Shown: one piece after another, positions 33,299-41,637 of the stretch
How positions within the stretch are numbered: the first letter of the stretch is position 1
Layout: every line of letters begins with the position of its first letter
The notes under the pieces: generated by a model
Told to the model about the DNA's origin: nothing
Database searches by the model: none
What the model saw: only the letters and a program-made list of their open reading frames with translations
Assembly (NCBI GenBank): GCA_017441385.1
Contig: JAFRXY010000107.1
Coordinates: forward strand, 17,382-81,381
DNA: 64,000 nucleotides
Direction of reading: 5' to 3'
Source of the DNA: Clostridia bacterium
GTDB lineage: Bacteria > Bacillota > Clostridia > Oscillospirales > Acutalibacteraceae
Program-made: the position numbers and the translations under genes

Positions 33299-33331
33299 CT
33301 ATTAGTATGTATTATTCCGGAGGGAAAGATC

Positions 33332-33625
33332 ATGAATTTCAATTTAATGGCCAGTGAACTGAGAGCGGTGGCACTGGGCGAATACATTGTGCAGCACAGA
33401 GCAACCGTCAGAGCCGCGGCAGCGGCAACGGGAATCTCCAAATCAACGGTTCACAAGGAAGTCACGCAGCGGCTGCGCGAAACTGATCACGGCCTGTATC
33501 TGAAGGTAAGGGATATTCTGGAACTCAACAAATCGGAGCGCCATATCAGGGGAGGCAATGCCACCCGGGAAAAATACAGAAGGATAGCCGTTGACCAACT
33601 CAATCAAAAAAACAAACACTCTTAA
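33332..33625 (+). CDS. spoIIID: Sporulation transcription factor SpoIIID
   Basis: Mother-cell regulator that switches sigma-E regulon genes on or off. 97 residues. The diagnostic segments are LGEYIVQHRATVRAAAAATG, the recognition helix ISKSTVHKEVTQRL and RHIRGGNATREKYRR. ATG after GGAGGG. Compared with the B. subtilis protein the N-terminus is several residues longer and the C-terminus ends in a basic tail. Monocistronic; the promoter looks sigma-E-like. Confidence 0.95.
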   Translation: MNFNLMASELRAVALGEYIVQHRATVRAAAAATGISKSTVHKEVTQRLRETDHGLYLKVRDILELNKSERHIRGGNATREKYRRIAVDQLNQKNKHS

Positions 33626-33705
33626 CAAAATCACTGTATAATTCCGCGCGGAATGATGGTATTATTTATTTGAATTATACCGAAAAAAGAAAGGGAATCT
33701 TCAAA

Positions 33706-34197
33706 ATGTCCGAAATTTCCCAGCTGCTGGGAGCAATGATAACATATTACAAAGGCGACACCCGCAGGATACATCATTTTATCAAGGTACACGACCTTGC
33801 GCGAACAATCGGTGTTCTGGAAGGGCTGGACAAGGACACGCTTTTTGTCCTGGAAGCTGCTGCGGCGGTACACGATATAGGCATCCGCATTTGCGAGCTT
33901 ACGTACGGCAAATGTGACGAGAAGCTACAGGAGCAGGAAGGGCCTTCCCTTGCAAGGGACATGCTCACGGCACTTGGGTTTGATGAGAAGGTCATTATGC
34001 GCGTATGCTGGCTGGTAGGGCATCACCACACCTATCGGGATATCGACGGCTGGGATCATCAGATACTGATTGAATCGGATTGTCTCGTCAATCTTTACGA
34101 GGAAGGTGCTTCACACGATGAAATTCAGACAGCTTACAATAGAATTTTTGTCACTGAAACCGGAAAGCTCTTTTGCAGGAAAATGTTTGATTTATAA
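33706..34197 (+). CDS. HD-domain protein (predicted phosphohydrolase)
   Basis: 163 residues from the ATG 8 bases after AAGGGAA. HD-superfamily metal ligands are seen in order: HHFIKVHDLARTIG (His), AAVHDIGIR (His-Asp), VGHHHTYRDIDGWDHQ (His cluster) and LIESDCLVN (Asp). Such small YedJ/YfdR-type HD proteins hydrolyse phosphoesters, often nucleotides; the substrate is unknown. A perfect 14-bp palindrome ATTCCGCGCGGAAT (33641-33654) overlaps the likely -10 TATAAT, suggesting repression. Confidence 0.82.
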   Translation: MSEISQLLGAMITYYKGDTRRIHHFIKVHDLARTIGVLEGLDKDTLFVLEAAAAVHDIGIRICELTYGKCDEKLQEQEGPSLARDMLTALGFDEKVIMRVCWLVGHHHTYRDIDGWDHQILIESDCLVNLYEEGASHDEIQTAYNRIFVTETGKLFCRKMFDL

Positions 34198-34227
34198 AAA
34201 ATAAAATGAAAAACTTTATTTTTTGTG

Positions 34228-34255
34228 TTGATTTTTTAAAAATTTATGATATAAT
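34228..34255 (+). promoter_or_regulatory. SigA promoter of the small membrane protein gene
   Basis: TTGATT, 16-bp spacer, TATAAT; start near 34262. Confidence 0.7.
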
Positions 34256-34312
34256 AAAATAAAGCTAAGAAAATTTTTTATTAGCTAAATACGCCGAAAG
34301 GAAGCGATTGTT

Positions 34313-34741
34313 ATTTTTAACGATTTAAAGAAACACTTAACCGGAAGAATGCAGGCATTTGTCATATTGGGTATTATTGCGCTGATAATAGTCGGGGTGA
34401 TTGCTTTCAGACGGTGGAAACCCGAGCAGTACATTATCGGTGAAGTCACTTTTATTGATTCATATACCGCCAAGTTGGAAAACTTCGATAGAAATGACGG
34501 CGCATATACCGGTGATCCCGACAAGCTCTATATCAAATTCCTGCCCAACGGATGCGAGTTCTACGATGTTGACGGCAACCCCTGTGAAGCGCTTGACATT
34601 ACCATCGGTTCAAAGGTGAAGATGACATCTACAACCGGACTCAAAACCGATGAATACGGCCGTACAATCATTGAAATCAAAAAGGTGGAAGTTCTGGTTG
34701 CGGGAATGACCGCCGATGAATTCTTTGCAAGCAATCAGTAA
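34313..34741 (+). CDS. Small membrane-anchored protein of unknown function, probable ATT start
   Basis: About 142 residues if translation begins at ATT 34313, which is 8 bases after AAAGGAAG. The first conventional start (ATG 34349) has only GGAAG one base before it. The extra residues read FNDLKKHLTGR, a normal basic N-terminus before the membrane helix AFVILGIIALIIVGVIAFRR. The rest is a beta-rich soluble domain: EQYIIGEVTFIDSYTAKLE, KLYIKFLPNGCEFYDVDG and TIIEIKKVEVLV. I recognise no family. Orientation by the positive-inside rule cannot be decided, since both sides are basic. Monocistronic, with clear promoter and terminator. Confidence 0.65.
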   Translation: MFNDLKKHLTGRMQAFVILGIIALIIVGVIAFRRWKPEQYIIGEVTFIDSYTAKLENFDRNDGAYTGDPDKLYIKFLPNGCEFYDVDGNPCEALDITIGSKVKMTSTTGLKTDEYGRTIIEIKKVEVLVAGMTADEFFASNQ

Positions 34742-34766
34742 TAATCTTTTGAAGCAGTATATCATT

Positions 34767-34816
34767 GCCTGTTAACGTGTCCGGAATGGCGGTGCGATAA
34801 CAGGCTTTTGTTTTTT
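34767..34816 (+). terminator. Terminator before the phosphonate operon
   Basis: Stem GCCTGTTA / TAACAGGC, 23-base loop, then TTTTG and TTTTTT. Confidence 0.8.
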
Positions 34817-34872
34817 CAGCGGCTGATTTTGTTTTTTTTATTTTTATATTTATAGCTTTTTTACAGGAGCTA

Positions 34873-34881
34873 TGCTATAAT
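34873..34881 (+). promoter_or_regulatory. Extended -10 promoter of the phosphonate operon
   Basis: TGCTATAAT without a good -35. A 6-bp inverted repeat ATAGCT/AGCTAT (34852-34873) lies just upstream and could be an activator or repressor site. Confidence 0.5.
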
Positions 34882-34926
34882 GTAATCAACCATTCTAATT
34901 TTTGCAAAAGATACGGAGATGGAAAC

Positions 34927-36243
34927 ATGGAAAACAGAAAGACAGTTTACATCGCAATGTCCGCCGATATCATTCATAGCGGACATATCAATATCATCAA
35001 CGAGGGAGCAAAACTCGGCGATGTCATCATCGGCGTGCTTACCGATGAAGCGGTGGCCACCTATAAGCGGCTCCCCCTGCTGGATTACGAAGCAAGGACT
35101 TCTATTCTCGGCAGCTTCAAGGGGGTTATTGCCACAGTCAAACAGGACTCCCTTTCCTACGCCGACAATATCCGCCGTCTGCGTCCCGATTATGTGGTGC
35201 ACGGAGACGATTGGGTAAACGGAATACAGAGCAACATCCGTCACGAGGTTATCGAGCTGCTGAACGAATACGGCGGCAAGCTGGTGGAAGTGCCCTACAC
35301 CAAAGAAGTAAGCACCTATCAGCTTGAACAGAGCATTAATTCCATTTACAACACACCCGACATCCGGCGCGCCAAACTGCGCCGACTTCTTAACATTAAG
35401 CCGTGGCTTCGTGTAATGGAAGCGTCCAACGGACTTTCAGGGCTGATTGTGGAAAACACCCGCTTTGAGGACGAAGCCACTTCCACGGTGAAGGAATACG
35501 ACGCTATGTGGATCAGCAGCCTGTGTGATTCCACCTTCAAGGGAAAGCCGGATATCGAACTGGTTGACCTGACCAGCCGCATCAATACCATCAACGAGAT
35601 TATGGAAGTGACCACCAAACCCATTATTCTCGACGGCGACACCGGCGGCAAACCGGAACACTTCTATTTCAACGTCCGCACACTGGAGCGTCTGGGCGTT
35701 TCCGCCATCATTATCGAGGACAAGACCGGGCTGAAACAGAATTCTCTCTTCGGCACCGACGCAAAGCAGATTCTCGACGATCCGCATGAATTTGCCGCCA
35801 AAATACACGCCGGCAAACAGGCGCAGCAGACCCGCGATTTTATGATTTTCGCCCGCCTTGAAAGCCTGATCGCCGGAATGGGCATCGACGACGCGCTGAG
35901 CCGCGCACATATCTACCTCGAAGAAGGCGGCGCGGACGGCATTATGATTCACAGCCGTCAGAAGGACGGCAAGGAGATATTTGAATTCCTCCGCCTGTTC
36001 AGAGAAGACTATCCGGAAGTGCCGGTCATTCTTGTTCCTACTTCCTATAATCAATTTACCGAGGAAGAACTTCACATTGCGGGCGCGAACATCATTATCT
36101 ACGCAAACCACCTGCTGAGAAGCGCTTATCCCGCCATGGCCAACACCGCCAGAAAAATACTCGAATGCTCCCGCAGCAAAGAGGTTGACGACGTATGCCT
36201 TTCCATCAAGGAAGTGCTTTCGCTGATCCCGAATAAAAACTGA
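34927..36243 (+). CDS. aepX: Phosphoenolpyruvate mutase with N-terminal nucleotidyltransferase domain
   Basis: Rearranges PEP to phosphonopyruvate, the entry step for almost all phosphonates. 438 residues in two parts. Residues 1-135 are a TagD/cytidylyltransferase-like domain with the HxGH motif (SADIIHSGHINII), VVHGDDWVNG and PYTKEVSTYQL at the place of the ISTT motif. Residues about 150-438 are the mutase barrel: GLSGLIVENTRFED, ILDGDTGGKPEHF and the signature IIEDKTGLKQNSLFG. Fusion of these two domains is known in several phosphonate clusters and implies nucleotide activation of a product. It leads a three-gene operon, 16 bases before aepY. ATG behind CGGAGATGG. Confidence 0.93.
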   Translation: MENRKTVYIAMSADIIHSGHINIINEGAKLGDVIIGVLTDEAVATYKRLPLLDYEARTSILGSFKGVIATVKQDSLSYADNIRRLRPDYVVHGDDWVNGIQSNIRHEVIELLNEYGGKLVEVPYTKEVSTYQLEQSINSIYNTPDIRRAKLRRLLNIKPWLRVMEASNGLSGLIVENTRFEDEATSTVKEYDAMWISSLCDSTFKGKPDIELVDLTSRINTINEIMEVTTKPIILDGDTGGKPEHFYFNVRTLERLGVSAIIIEDKTGLKQNSLFGTDAKQILDDPHEFAAKIHAGKQAQQTRDFMIFARLESLIAGMGIDDALSRAHIYLEEGGADGIMIHSRQKDGKEIFEFLRLFREDYPEVPVILVPTSYNQFTEEELHIAGANIIIYANHLLRSAYPAMANTARKILECSRSKEVDDVCLSIKEVLSLIPNKN

Positions 36244-36259
36244 AAGGGCTTACTATTAC

Positions 36260-37396
36260 ATGATTGATACCAAAGAATTCTACGACCATCTCATCGAAAA
36301 AAACATGGACTTCTTCACGGGCGTTCCCGATTCGCTGCTGGCGAATTTCTGCGCCTGTGTCAAACAGAACGCGCCTGACAGCCGCAACATTATCGCGGCC
36401 AACGAGGGCAATGCCGTTGGAATCGCCTGCGGCTACCACATTGCCACCGGCCGTTACGGTGTGGTCTACATGCAGAACAGCGGCGAAGGCAACGCCGTCA
36501 ACCCGCTGCTCTCCATCGCCGACGAGGAAGTGTATTCCATTCCGCTGCTGCTGATGATCGGCTGGCGGGGCGAACCCGGCACCAAGGACGAACCGCAGCA
36601 CAAGAAACAGGGCAAGGTTACGCTGGCTCTGCTGGAAGCAATGGACATTGAATATGAGATTCTTGACGACAACTACATTCCGCAGATAGACCGCGCGGTG
36701 AAATACATGCAGGCTTGCAGCAAGCCCTTTGCGATTGTTGTGCGCAAGGGAACATTCTCTCCCTATAAGAGTGAAGCGGCAAGGTCGGATTATCCCCTTT
36801 CACGCGAGGACGCGCTTAAATTCGTGCTGGACTGCATTCCGGAGGAGGACTTCATCGTTTCCACCACCGGCAAGACCTCGCGCGAGATATTCGAAATCAG
36901 GGAAGCGCGGGGGCAGGGTCATTCCGGGGACTTCCTGACGGTCGGAGGCATGGGACACACTTCCTCCATCGCCCTTGGAATGTCGCTCGGTACAAAGAGA
37001 AATGTCTACTGCATTGACGGGGACGGCTCTTTCATCATGCACATGGGTTCTTTTGCGATCAATGCCGACAAAGCCGGGGCAAACTTCAAATATATCCTCA
37101 ACAACAACGGCGCGCATGAATCGGTAGGCGGTCAGCCCACTGTGGGCTTTAAAATCGACGTTCCCGCCATTCTGAAAGCCGTCGGCTTCCAGCATATTTA
37201 CACGGCGGAAACACCGGAGGAAATTACAGCGGCTATGGAACAGCTGGCAAAGGTCAGACTGGGCGCCCTGATTATTTACACCCATCAGGGCTCGCGGGAC
37301 GACCTCGGAAGACCGACTGTTTCTCCCGCCGAGAATAAAATAGCCATGATGGAAAGATTTCTTTGCAATGTGAAAGGAAATGACAATCACGAATGA
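36260..37396 (+). CDS. aepY: Phosphonopyruvate decarboxylase
   Basis: ThDP-dependent enzyme that decarboxylates phosphonopyruvate to phosphonoacetaldehyde, pulling the unfavourable mutase reaction forward. 378 residues. MDFFTGVPDSLLANFCACV, AANEGNAVGIACGYH (catalytic Glu region), YMQNSGEGNAVNPL, GWRGEPGTKDEPQHKKQG and the ThDP-Mg motif DGDGSFIMHMGSFAIN ending in NNNGAHESVGGQPT are all typical. It overlaps the next gene by 4 bases (ATGA). Confidence 0.94.
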   Translation: MIDTKEFYDHLIEKNMDFFTGVPDSLLANFCACVKQNAPDSRNIIAANEGNAVGIACGYHIATGRYGVVYMQNSGEGNAVNPLLSIADEEVYSIPLLLMIGWRGEPGTKDEPQHKKQGKVTLALLEAMDIEYEILDDNYIPQIDRAVKYMQACSKPFAIVVRKGTFSPYKSEAARSDYPLSREDALKFVLDCIPEEDFIVSTTGKTSREIFEIREARGQGHSGDFLTVGGMGHTSSIALGMSLGTKRNVYCIDGDGSFIMHMGSFAINADKAGANFKYILNNNGAHESVGGQPTVGFKIDVPAILKAVGFQHIYTAETPEEITAAMEQLAKVRLGALIIYTHQGSRDDLGRPTVSPAENKIAMMERFLCNVKGNDNHE

Positions 37397-39189
37397 AGGC
37401 AGTAATATTCAATTCAGGTCTTGGAAAGCGGATGGGCGGACTGACCGAACACAACCACAAGTCAATGGTGCGGCTGCAAAACGGCGAGTCGATTTTTGAG
37501 CGGCAGCTCAGGCTTCTGCACGAATGCGGCATTGATGAATTTGTCGTCACGGTCGGGCCGTTCAAGGAGCAGCTTCTCCAAGCAAGCAAAGCCCCCCACC
37601 TTGCTGGCTGTCAGTTCACATTTGTGGAAAATCCGATCTATGACAGAACCAATTACATCTATTCCATGTTCCTCGCCAAAGAGCACATCACCGGCGACCT
37701 GCTGTTCATGCACGGAGATCTGGTGTTTGACAAGGCGCTGGTCAGGGCGATTATCAACTCCCCTCTTCCCTCTCTGGGCTGCGTCAACCGCAAAAAAGCC
37801 CTTCCGGAGAAGGACTTCAAGGCGAGAATAGAGGGAGGCTGCATCAGGGAAGTTTCGGTGAGTATTTTCGATAACAATTGCTTTGCCTTCCAGCCGTTCT
37901 ACAAACTCAGCGCTTCTGACGCGGCCGCGTGGGTCGGACAGGTGGAGAAATTCATTGCGGAAGGCAAGGATCAATGCTACGCCGAGAACGCCATGAACGA
38001 AATATTCCCTCAGCTTTCGGTCAGGGAATTCGACTACAGCGGGTATTACGTGGACGAGGTGGACACCGCCGAAGATCTGGCGAGAGTTTCTTCCGAGATT
38101 CGCCGCTTCGATTTTGCCCAGCAGGAAATGTACAGCGGAATCGGCAGCCTCGGTGAAATCATGAAGCGGTACGGCTTGAAAAAAGCGTTTGTCGTGTGCG
38201 GCGTTCCGAAGGCAATGCTTGCTGAATTTGACTTCCCGCACGAGGTGTTTGACCAATTCACTCCCAACCCGCGATATGAGGAAGTGTGCAGCGGCGTCGA
38301 AAAATTCCTCAGCAGCGAATGCGACTGCATTGTATCCTTCGGAGGAGGAAGCGCCATCGACGTTGCCAAATGCATCAAGCTGTATTCCGTCATGGACAGC
38401 AGCAAGCCGTACATCGACCAGCCGCACCGATTTAACGCCACCAAGCACATTGCCATACCGACTACCGCCGGAACGGGAAGTGAATCCACCCGATATTCCG
38501 TGATCTATTACAACGGGGTCAAGCAATCGATTACCGACGACGGCATTCTTCCCGACGCCTATATTTCCGACGCTTCCCTGCTGAAGGGACTTCCGGAATA
38601 TCACAAAAAATCCGCTATGCTGGACGCGCTTTGTCACGCCGTGGAATCGATGTGGTCGGTCAATGCAGACGAAGAAAGCGCGGAATACTCCGCATCCGCG
38701 CTCCTAAAAATTCTGGCCAATTACCGGGCCTATCTGAACGGCGATGAAGCCGCAGCCGGCGAAATTCTTTCCGCGTCCAATCTCGCCGGCCGCGCGATCA
38801 ATATTTCACAGACCACGGCGGCTCACGCCATGTGTTACAAGATGACTTCGGTATTCGGCATTGCTCACGGGCACGCGGCGGCGCTCTGCCTGCCCGAAGT
38901 GTGGCATTACATCGCGGAGCACACAGACAGCTGCATTGACCCAAGAGGGAAAGGCCATCTGGCCGGGGTCATCGACCGACTGTCGGGCTGCTTCGGCTGC
39001 GACACGGTGGAACAATCCATCGAAAGGTACAGGGATATTCTTTCCGAACTGCAACTCAGAGAGGTTGCATGCTCCGATGAGAAAATCCTCAATAAGCTTT
39101 CCGATTCGGTCAATCCCGAGCGGCTGGGCAATTGCCCTGTTCCTCTGGGCCGTGAAGCGCTGTCAGATATGTATCGAAGAATCCTCTGA
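37393..39189 (+). CDS. Fused phosphonate nucleotidyltransferase and phosphonoacetaldehyde reductase
   Basis: 598 residues, two enzymes in one frame. Residues 1-235: NTP-transferase fold with NSGLGKRMGGLTEHNHKSM (nucleotide loop plus a K/H variant of the PK motif), DLLFMHGDLVFD and VDEVDTAEDL, resembling PntC/LicC-type cytidylyltransferases. Residues about 245-598: iron-containing alcohol dehydrogenase with VSFGGGSAIDVAKC, IPTTAGTGSE, DALCHAVES and GIAHGHAAALCLPEV (metal His residues). By context the dehydrogenase should reduce phosphonoacetaldehyde to 2-hydroxyethylphosphonate (PhpC-type), and the transferase should make its CMP ester. No AEP transaminase is nearby. Substrates are inferred. 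Confidence 0.85.
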   Translation: MKAVIFNSGLGKRMGGLTEHNHKSMVRLQNGESIFERQLRLLHECGIDEFVVTVGPFKEQLLQASKAPHLAGCQFTFVENPIYDRTNYIYSMFLAKEHITGDLLFMHGDLVFDKALVRAIINSPLPSLGCVNRKKALPEKDFKARIEGGCIREVSVSIFDNNCFAFQPFYKLSASDAAAWVGQVEKFIAEGKDQCYAENAMNEIFPQLSVREFDYSGYYVDEVDTAEDLARVSSEIRRFDFAQQEMYSGIGSLGEIMKRYGLKKAFVVCGVPKAMLAEFDFPHEVFDQFTPNPRYEEVCSGVEKFLSSECDCIVSFGGGSAIDVAKCIKLYSVMDSSKPYIDQPHRFNATKHIAIPTTAGTGSESTRYSVIYYNGVKQSITDDGILPDAYISDASLLKGLPEYHKKSAMLDALCHAVESMWSVNADEESAEYSASALLKILANYRAYLNGDEAAAGEILSASNLAGRAINISQTTAAHAMCYKMTSVFGIAHGHAAALCLPEVWHYIAEHTDSCIDPRGKGHLAGVIDRLSGCFGCDTVEQSIERYRDILSELQLREVACSDEKILNKLSDSVNPERLGNCPVPLGREALSDMYRRIL

Positions 39190-39230
39190 AGCCTGTCCGA
39201 AATCTGATTCACACGGTTGCTGACGGCTTG

Positions 39231-40178
39231 CTAATTGGAATTTGCCTTTTTATAATCGCCGTAGAGCGCACGTTTGACCGAAATAATTACCCATATGGCA
39301 AATTGACCGAAAGAGCTGAATTGCCTTTTGCAGTCCCGCCAGTCGGAAAGCCTGCGGTACTTTTTGAAAACGCCCGCCGCCACAGGGGTGATTCCGTCAA
39401 ACGACCACATATTATGCCCCGCGAAATGCACGATGCAGGGGTTGTTAAGGGCAAATTCCATCTCTTCGGCAGTGTAATAGAAATCGGGGATTCTGCTGAC
39501 CATTTTGGGAATATCCCTTTTGCAGATCATCCACATCATATTGAATTCCGGAGGCAGAATCACCATCTCGTGCCCCAGCACATAATTGATGGCATCCTGA
39601 TCAGGGTAAAGAAGATCTTCCGGAAAGCTGTTGATATATTCGATAATCCGGCGTGAAGCGTCAAGCCCGATCCAGCGTGCCGTGTCAATCACCAGCACGC
39701 CGGAATTGATGTAGTTGCAATCCGGATCCATTTCCAGCGCCTGCTTGCGCGGGGAATTATCCGCGTCTGTGACGGCGGCCAGACACTTGCCGCCGAGTTC
39801 AATGGTAAACAGCTCCGTCACGGGTCTGTCCATCAGAAGGTCGCAGTCCAGATAGATCAGCCTGTCCATATCGCTGTAAATTCCGGGCAATTCATTCAGA
39901 AAGAGCCTTCCGTATATCGCCCTGTGCCAGCGGGTTTTGACCTTCGGCACTACCGTGTTCAGCTTACTGTCAATATCGTAAAAAATCATCTCGGCATTTT
40001 TAAATCGCGCCGCCTGTTTCCGGAGTCTTTCTCTGTTCGGCTCGGTAATTCCGCAGTCCATCACAAAAAGCCTGACTTTATCGACTTCGGGGCACATATT
40101 GTGCATGACAGAATAGGTGCATATGCCGAGATTTTTTACGTAATTGTCATCGGATACAAACAGAAAATCAGCAGTCAA
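39231..40178 (-). CDS. Glycosyltransferase family 8 protein
   Basis: 315 residues from a TTG 9 bases after AAAGGA; a longer frame runs back over the cwlD end without a ribosome site. GT8 features: ADFLFVSDDNYVKNLGICTY at the N-terminus, KTRWHRAIYGRLFLNELPG, the metal-binding DxD in RLIYLDCDLLMD, YINSGVLVIDTARW, and FPEDLLYPDQDAINYVL. The HFAGHNMWSFDG near the end is the third conserved block. It probably adds a hexose from a UDP-sugar to a cytosolic or lipid-linked acceptor. It lies convergent to the phosphonate operon and may belong functionally with it. Confidence 0.9.
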   Translation of the reverse strand: MTADFLFVSDDNYVKNLGICTYSVMHNMCPEVDKVRLFVMDCGITEPNRERLRKQAARFKNAEMIFYDIDSKLNTVVPKVKTRWHRAIYGRLFLNELPGIYSDMDRLIYLDCDLLMDRPVTELFTIELGGKCLAAVTDADNSPRKQALEMDPDCNYINSGVLVIDTARWIGLDASRRIIEYINSFPEDLLYPDQDAINYVLGHEMVILPPEFNMMWMICKRDIPKMVSRIPDFYYTAEEMEFALNNPCIVHFAGHNMWSFDGITPVAAGVFKKYRRLSDWRDCKRQFSSFGQFAIWVIISVKRALYGDYKKANSN

Positions 40179-40215
40179 TTTTATCAATCCTTTGTTTTTT
40201 CTATTTTTCTTTTGA

Positions 40216-40956
40216 TCATTCCGTGGATTTGCTTTCATTCCACCGCAAAAGTCCGCTGAAAATACAGTAAGCCACCTTGTACTGATATTCGTCGGTGGAG
40301 AGAAGCGCTTCTTCCTCTTGGTTGGAAAGAAATCCGCATTCACACAGCACGGCGGTATTCTGCGCGTGATAAAAAAGATAGAGGTTTTTTCCGGTCTTCA
40401 CGATTTCACGCGGCTTTTCAGGCTGTAGCTTTGCGTTGCATTCGGTCTGGATAAATTGCGCGAGTTCCTTGCTTCCGGCTTCGTTTGGGGAATAGAATAT
40501 CTGCGCCCCGCGCACTGAGCTGCTGCCTGCCAGCTTGTTCTGATGAATGCTGATCAGCACCGAACCGGGATAGAGCCTTGTCAGATTCAGGCGGTTACGC
40601 ATATCGCTGATCTTCTTTCGCCTGACGCTGGTATCCTCGCTGTCGTTAAGAGCGCGGTCGGAATCCCGTGTCATCACCACCGAAAAGCCCGCGTCGTTCA
40701 GCATATCCCGCAGTTTAAGCGACACGGCAAGATTCACGTCCTTTTCAATCGTGCCGTTTACGCCCACCGCGCCGCCGTCAAATCCCCCGTGTCCGGGATC
40801 GATGATAATCACTCTGGCGCCGTTCTCCGCGACAGTAAAAGAATCCGCAGCCGATGCCGGCGCAATTTCCCGGTTGATGGCAATCGTTCCCACGAGCAAA
40901 AGGCCTGTAAACGCCAGAAACCAATGCCGCGCACGCACTTCAATAATTCCCTTCAT
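40216..40956 (-). CDS. cwlD: N-acetylmuramoyl-L-alanine amidase, CwlD type
   Basis: 246 residues from the ATG 7 bases after GGAAGGGGA. N-terminal helix (HWFLAFTGLLLVGTIAI), then an Amidase_3 domain with zinc ligands in IIDPGHGGFDGGAV (His) and IEKDVNLA (Glu), SIHQNKLAGSSSVRGAQIFY (His) and the catalytic Glu in LCECGFLSNQEE. Length and layout match CwlD, which removes side-chain peptides so muramic-delta-lactam can form in spore cortex. The lactam step would need a PdaA deacetylase; a PdaA-like protein is at 58293-60116. Other amidase_3 roles are possible. Confidence 0.85.
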   Translation of the reverse strand: MKGIIEVRARHWFLAFTGLLLVGTIAINREIAPASAADSFTVAENGARVIIIDPGHGGFDGGAVGVNGTIEKDVNLAVSLKLRDMLNDAGFSVVMTRDSDRALNDSEDTSVRRKKISDMRNRLNLTRLYPGSVLISIHQNKLAGSSSVRGAQIFYSPNEAGSKELAQFIQTECNAKLQPEKPREIVKTGKNLYLFYHAQNTAVLCECGFLSNQEEEALLSTDEYQYKVAYCIFSGLLRWNESKSTE

Positions 40957-41036
40957 GGCAAAGTCCCCTTCCATTATCTTCTCTGTGCACACTATACAAT
41001 ATGGAGGGGGATGGTATTTTATGCCTCCAAGCGACA

Positions 41037-41603
41037 TTACATAGGCTTGTCGTCGGCAAGGGAATCGTAGTGGCGGTAGTAATTGCCGGTTTCTATATCC
41101 TTCCAGCCGAAAATGCCTTCGTTCAGCAGAATACAGCTGTGCTTGCTGCCCCCTTTCGGAAGGGAAACCGAGCCGGGATTGATATACATGCAGCCGTTCA
41201 CGTCCTTCAGCTCGGGAAGATGCGTGTGTCCGAAAAGCAGAATGTCTCCCTCAGGGAACGCAGGAAGGCTGGCGGCATTCAGATTGTGTCCGTGGGTGGC
41301 ATAGATGAGCTTATTGCCCACCGGAATGACGGCGTATTCCGCCATTACCGGAAATGGCAGCACCATCAGATCGACATCGGCGTCGCAGTTGCCCCTCACA
41401 CAGAACACCCTGTCCTTCACCTTTTCCAGCAACGCAACCACCTTTTTGGGGTCATACTCTTTTGGCAGGGCGTTTCTGGGGCCGTGATAGAGAATGTCCC
41501 CCAGAAGAAGCAGCCTGTCGGCTTTTTCCTCCTCAAAAATATTCAGCATAAGGTCGCAATAATACGCCGACCCGTGAATATCGGACGCTATCATAAGTTT
41601 CAT
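41037..41603 (-). CDS. yfcE: YfcE-type metallophosphoesterase
   Basis: 188 residues from the ATG at 41603 (GGAGG 13 bases upstream). Calcineurin-like fold with MIASDIHGSAYYC, LLLLGDILYHGPRN, VRGNCDADVD, ATHGHN and LFGHTHLPEL: all five metal motifs are present. The GPRNALPKEYDP segment is characteristic of YfcE/MJ0936-type phosphodiesterases, which cleave small phosphodiesters in vitro; the natural substrate is unknown. It lies between the anti-sigma-like gene and cwlD on the same strand. Confidence 0.88.
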   Translation of the reverse strand: MKLMIASDIHGSAYYCDLMLNIFEEEKADRLLLLGDILYHGPRNALPKEYDPKKVVALLEKVKDRVFCVRGNCDADVDLMVLPFPVMAEYAVIPVGNKLIYATHGHNLNAASLPAFPEGDILLFGHTHLPELKDVNGCMYINPGSVSLPKGGSKHSCILLNEGIFGWKDIETGNYYRHYDSLADDKPM

Positions 41604-41637
41604 ATTTTTTTCAAAACCTCCGTTTTTTGCTTTTTCG

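Noticed and set aside
39190..39230. Possible terminator between the phosphonate operon and GT8
   Set aside because: AAGCC..GTC / GAC.GGCTT can pair, but the loop is long and no T-run follows.
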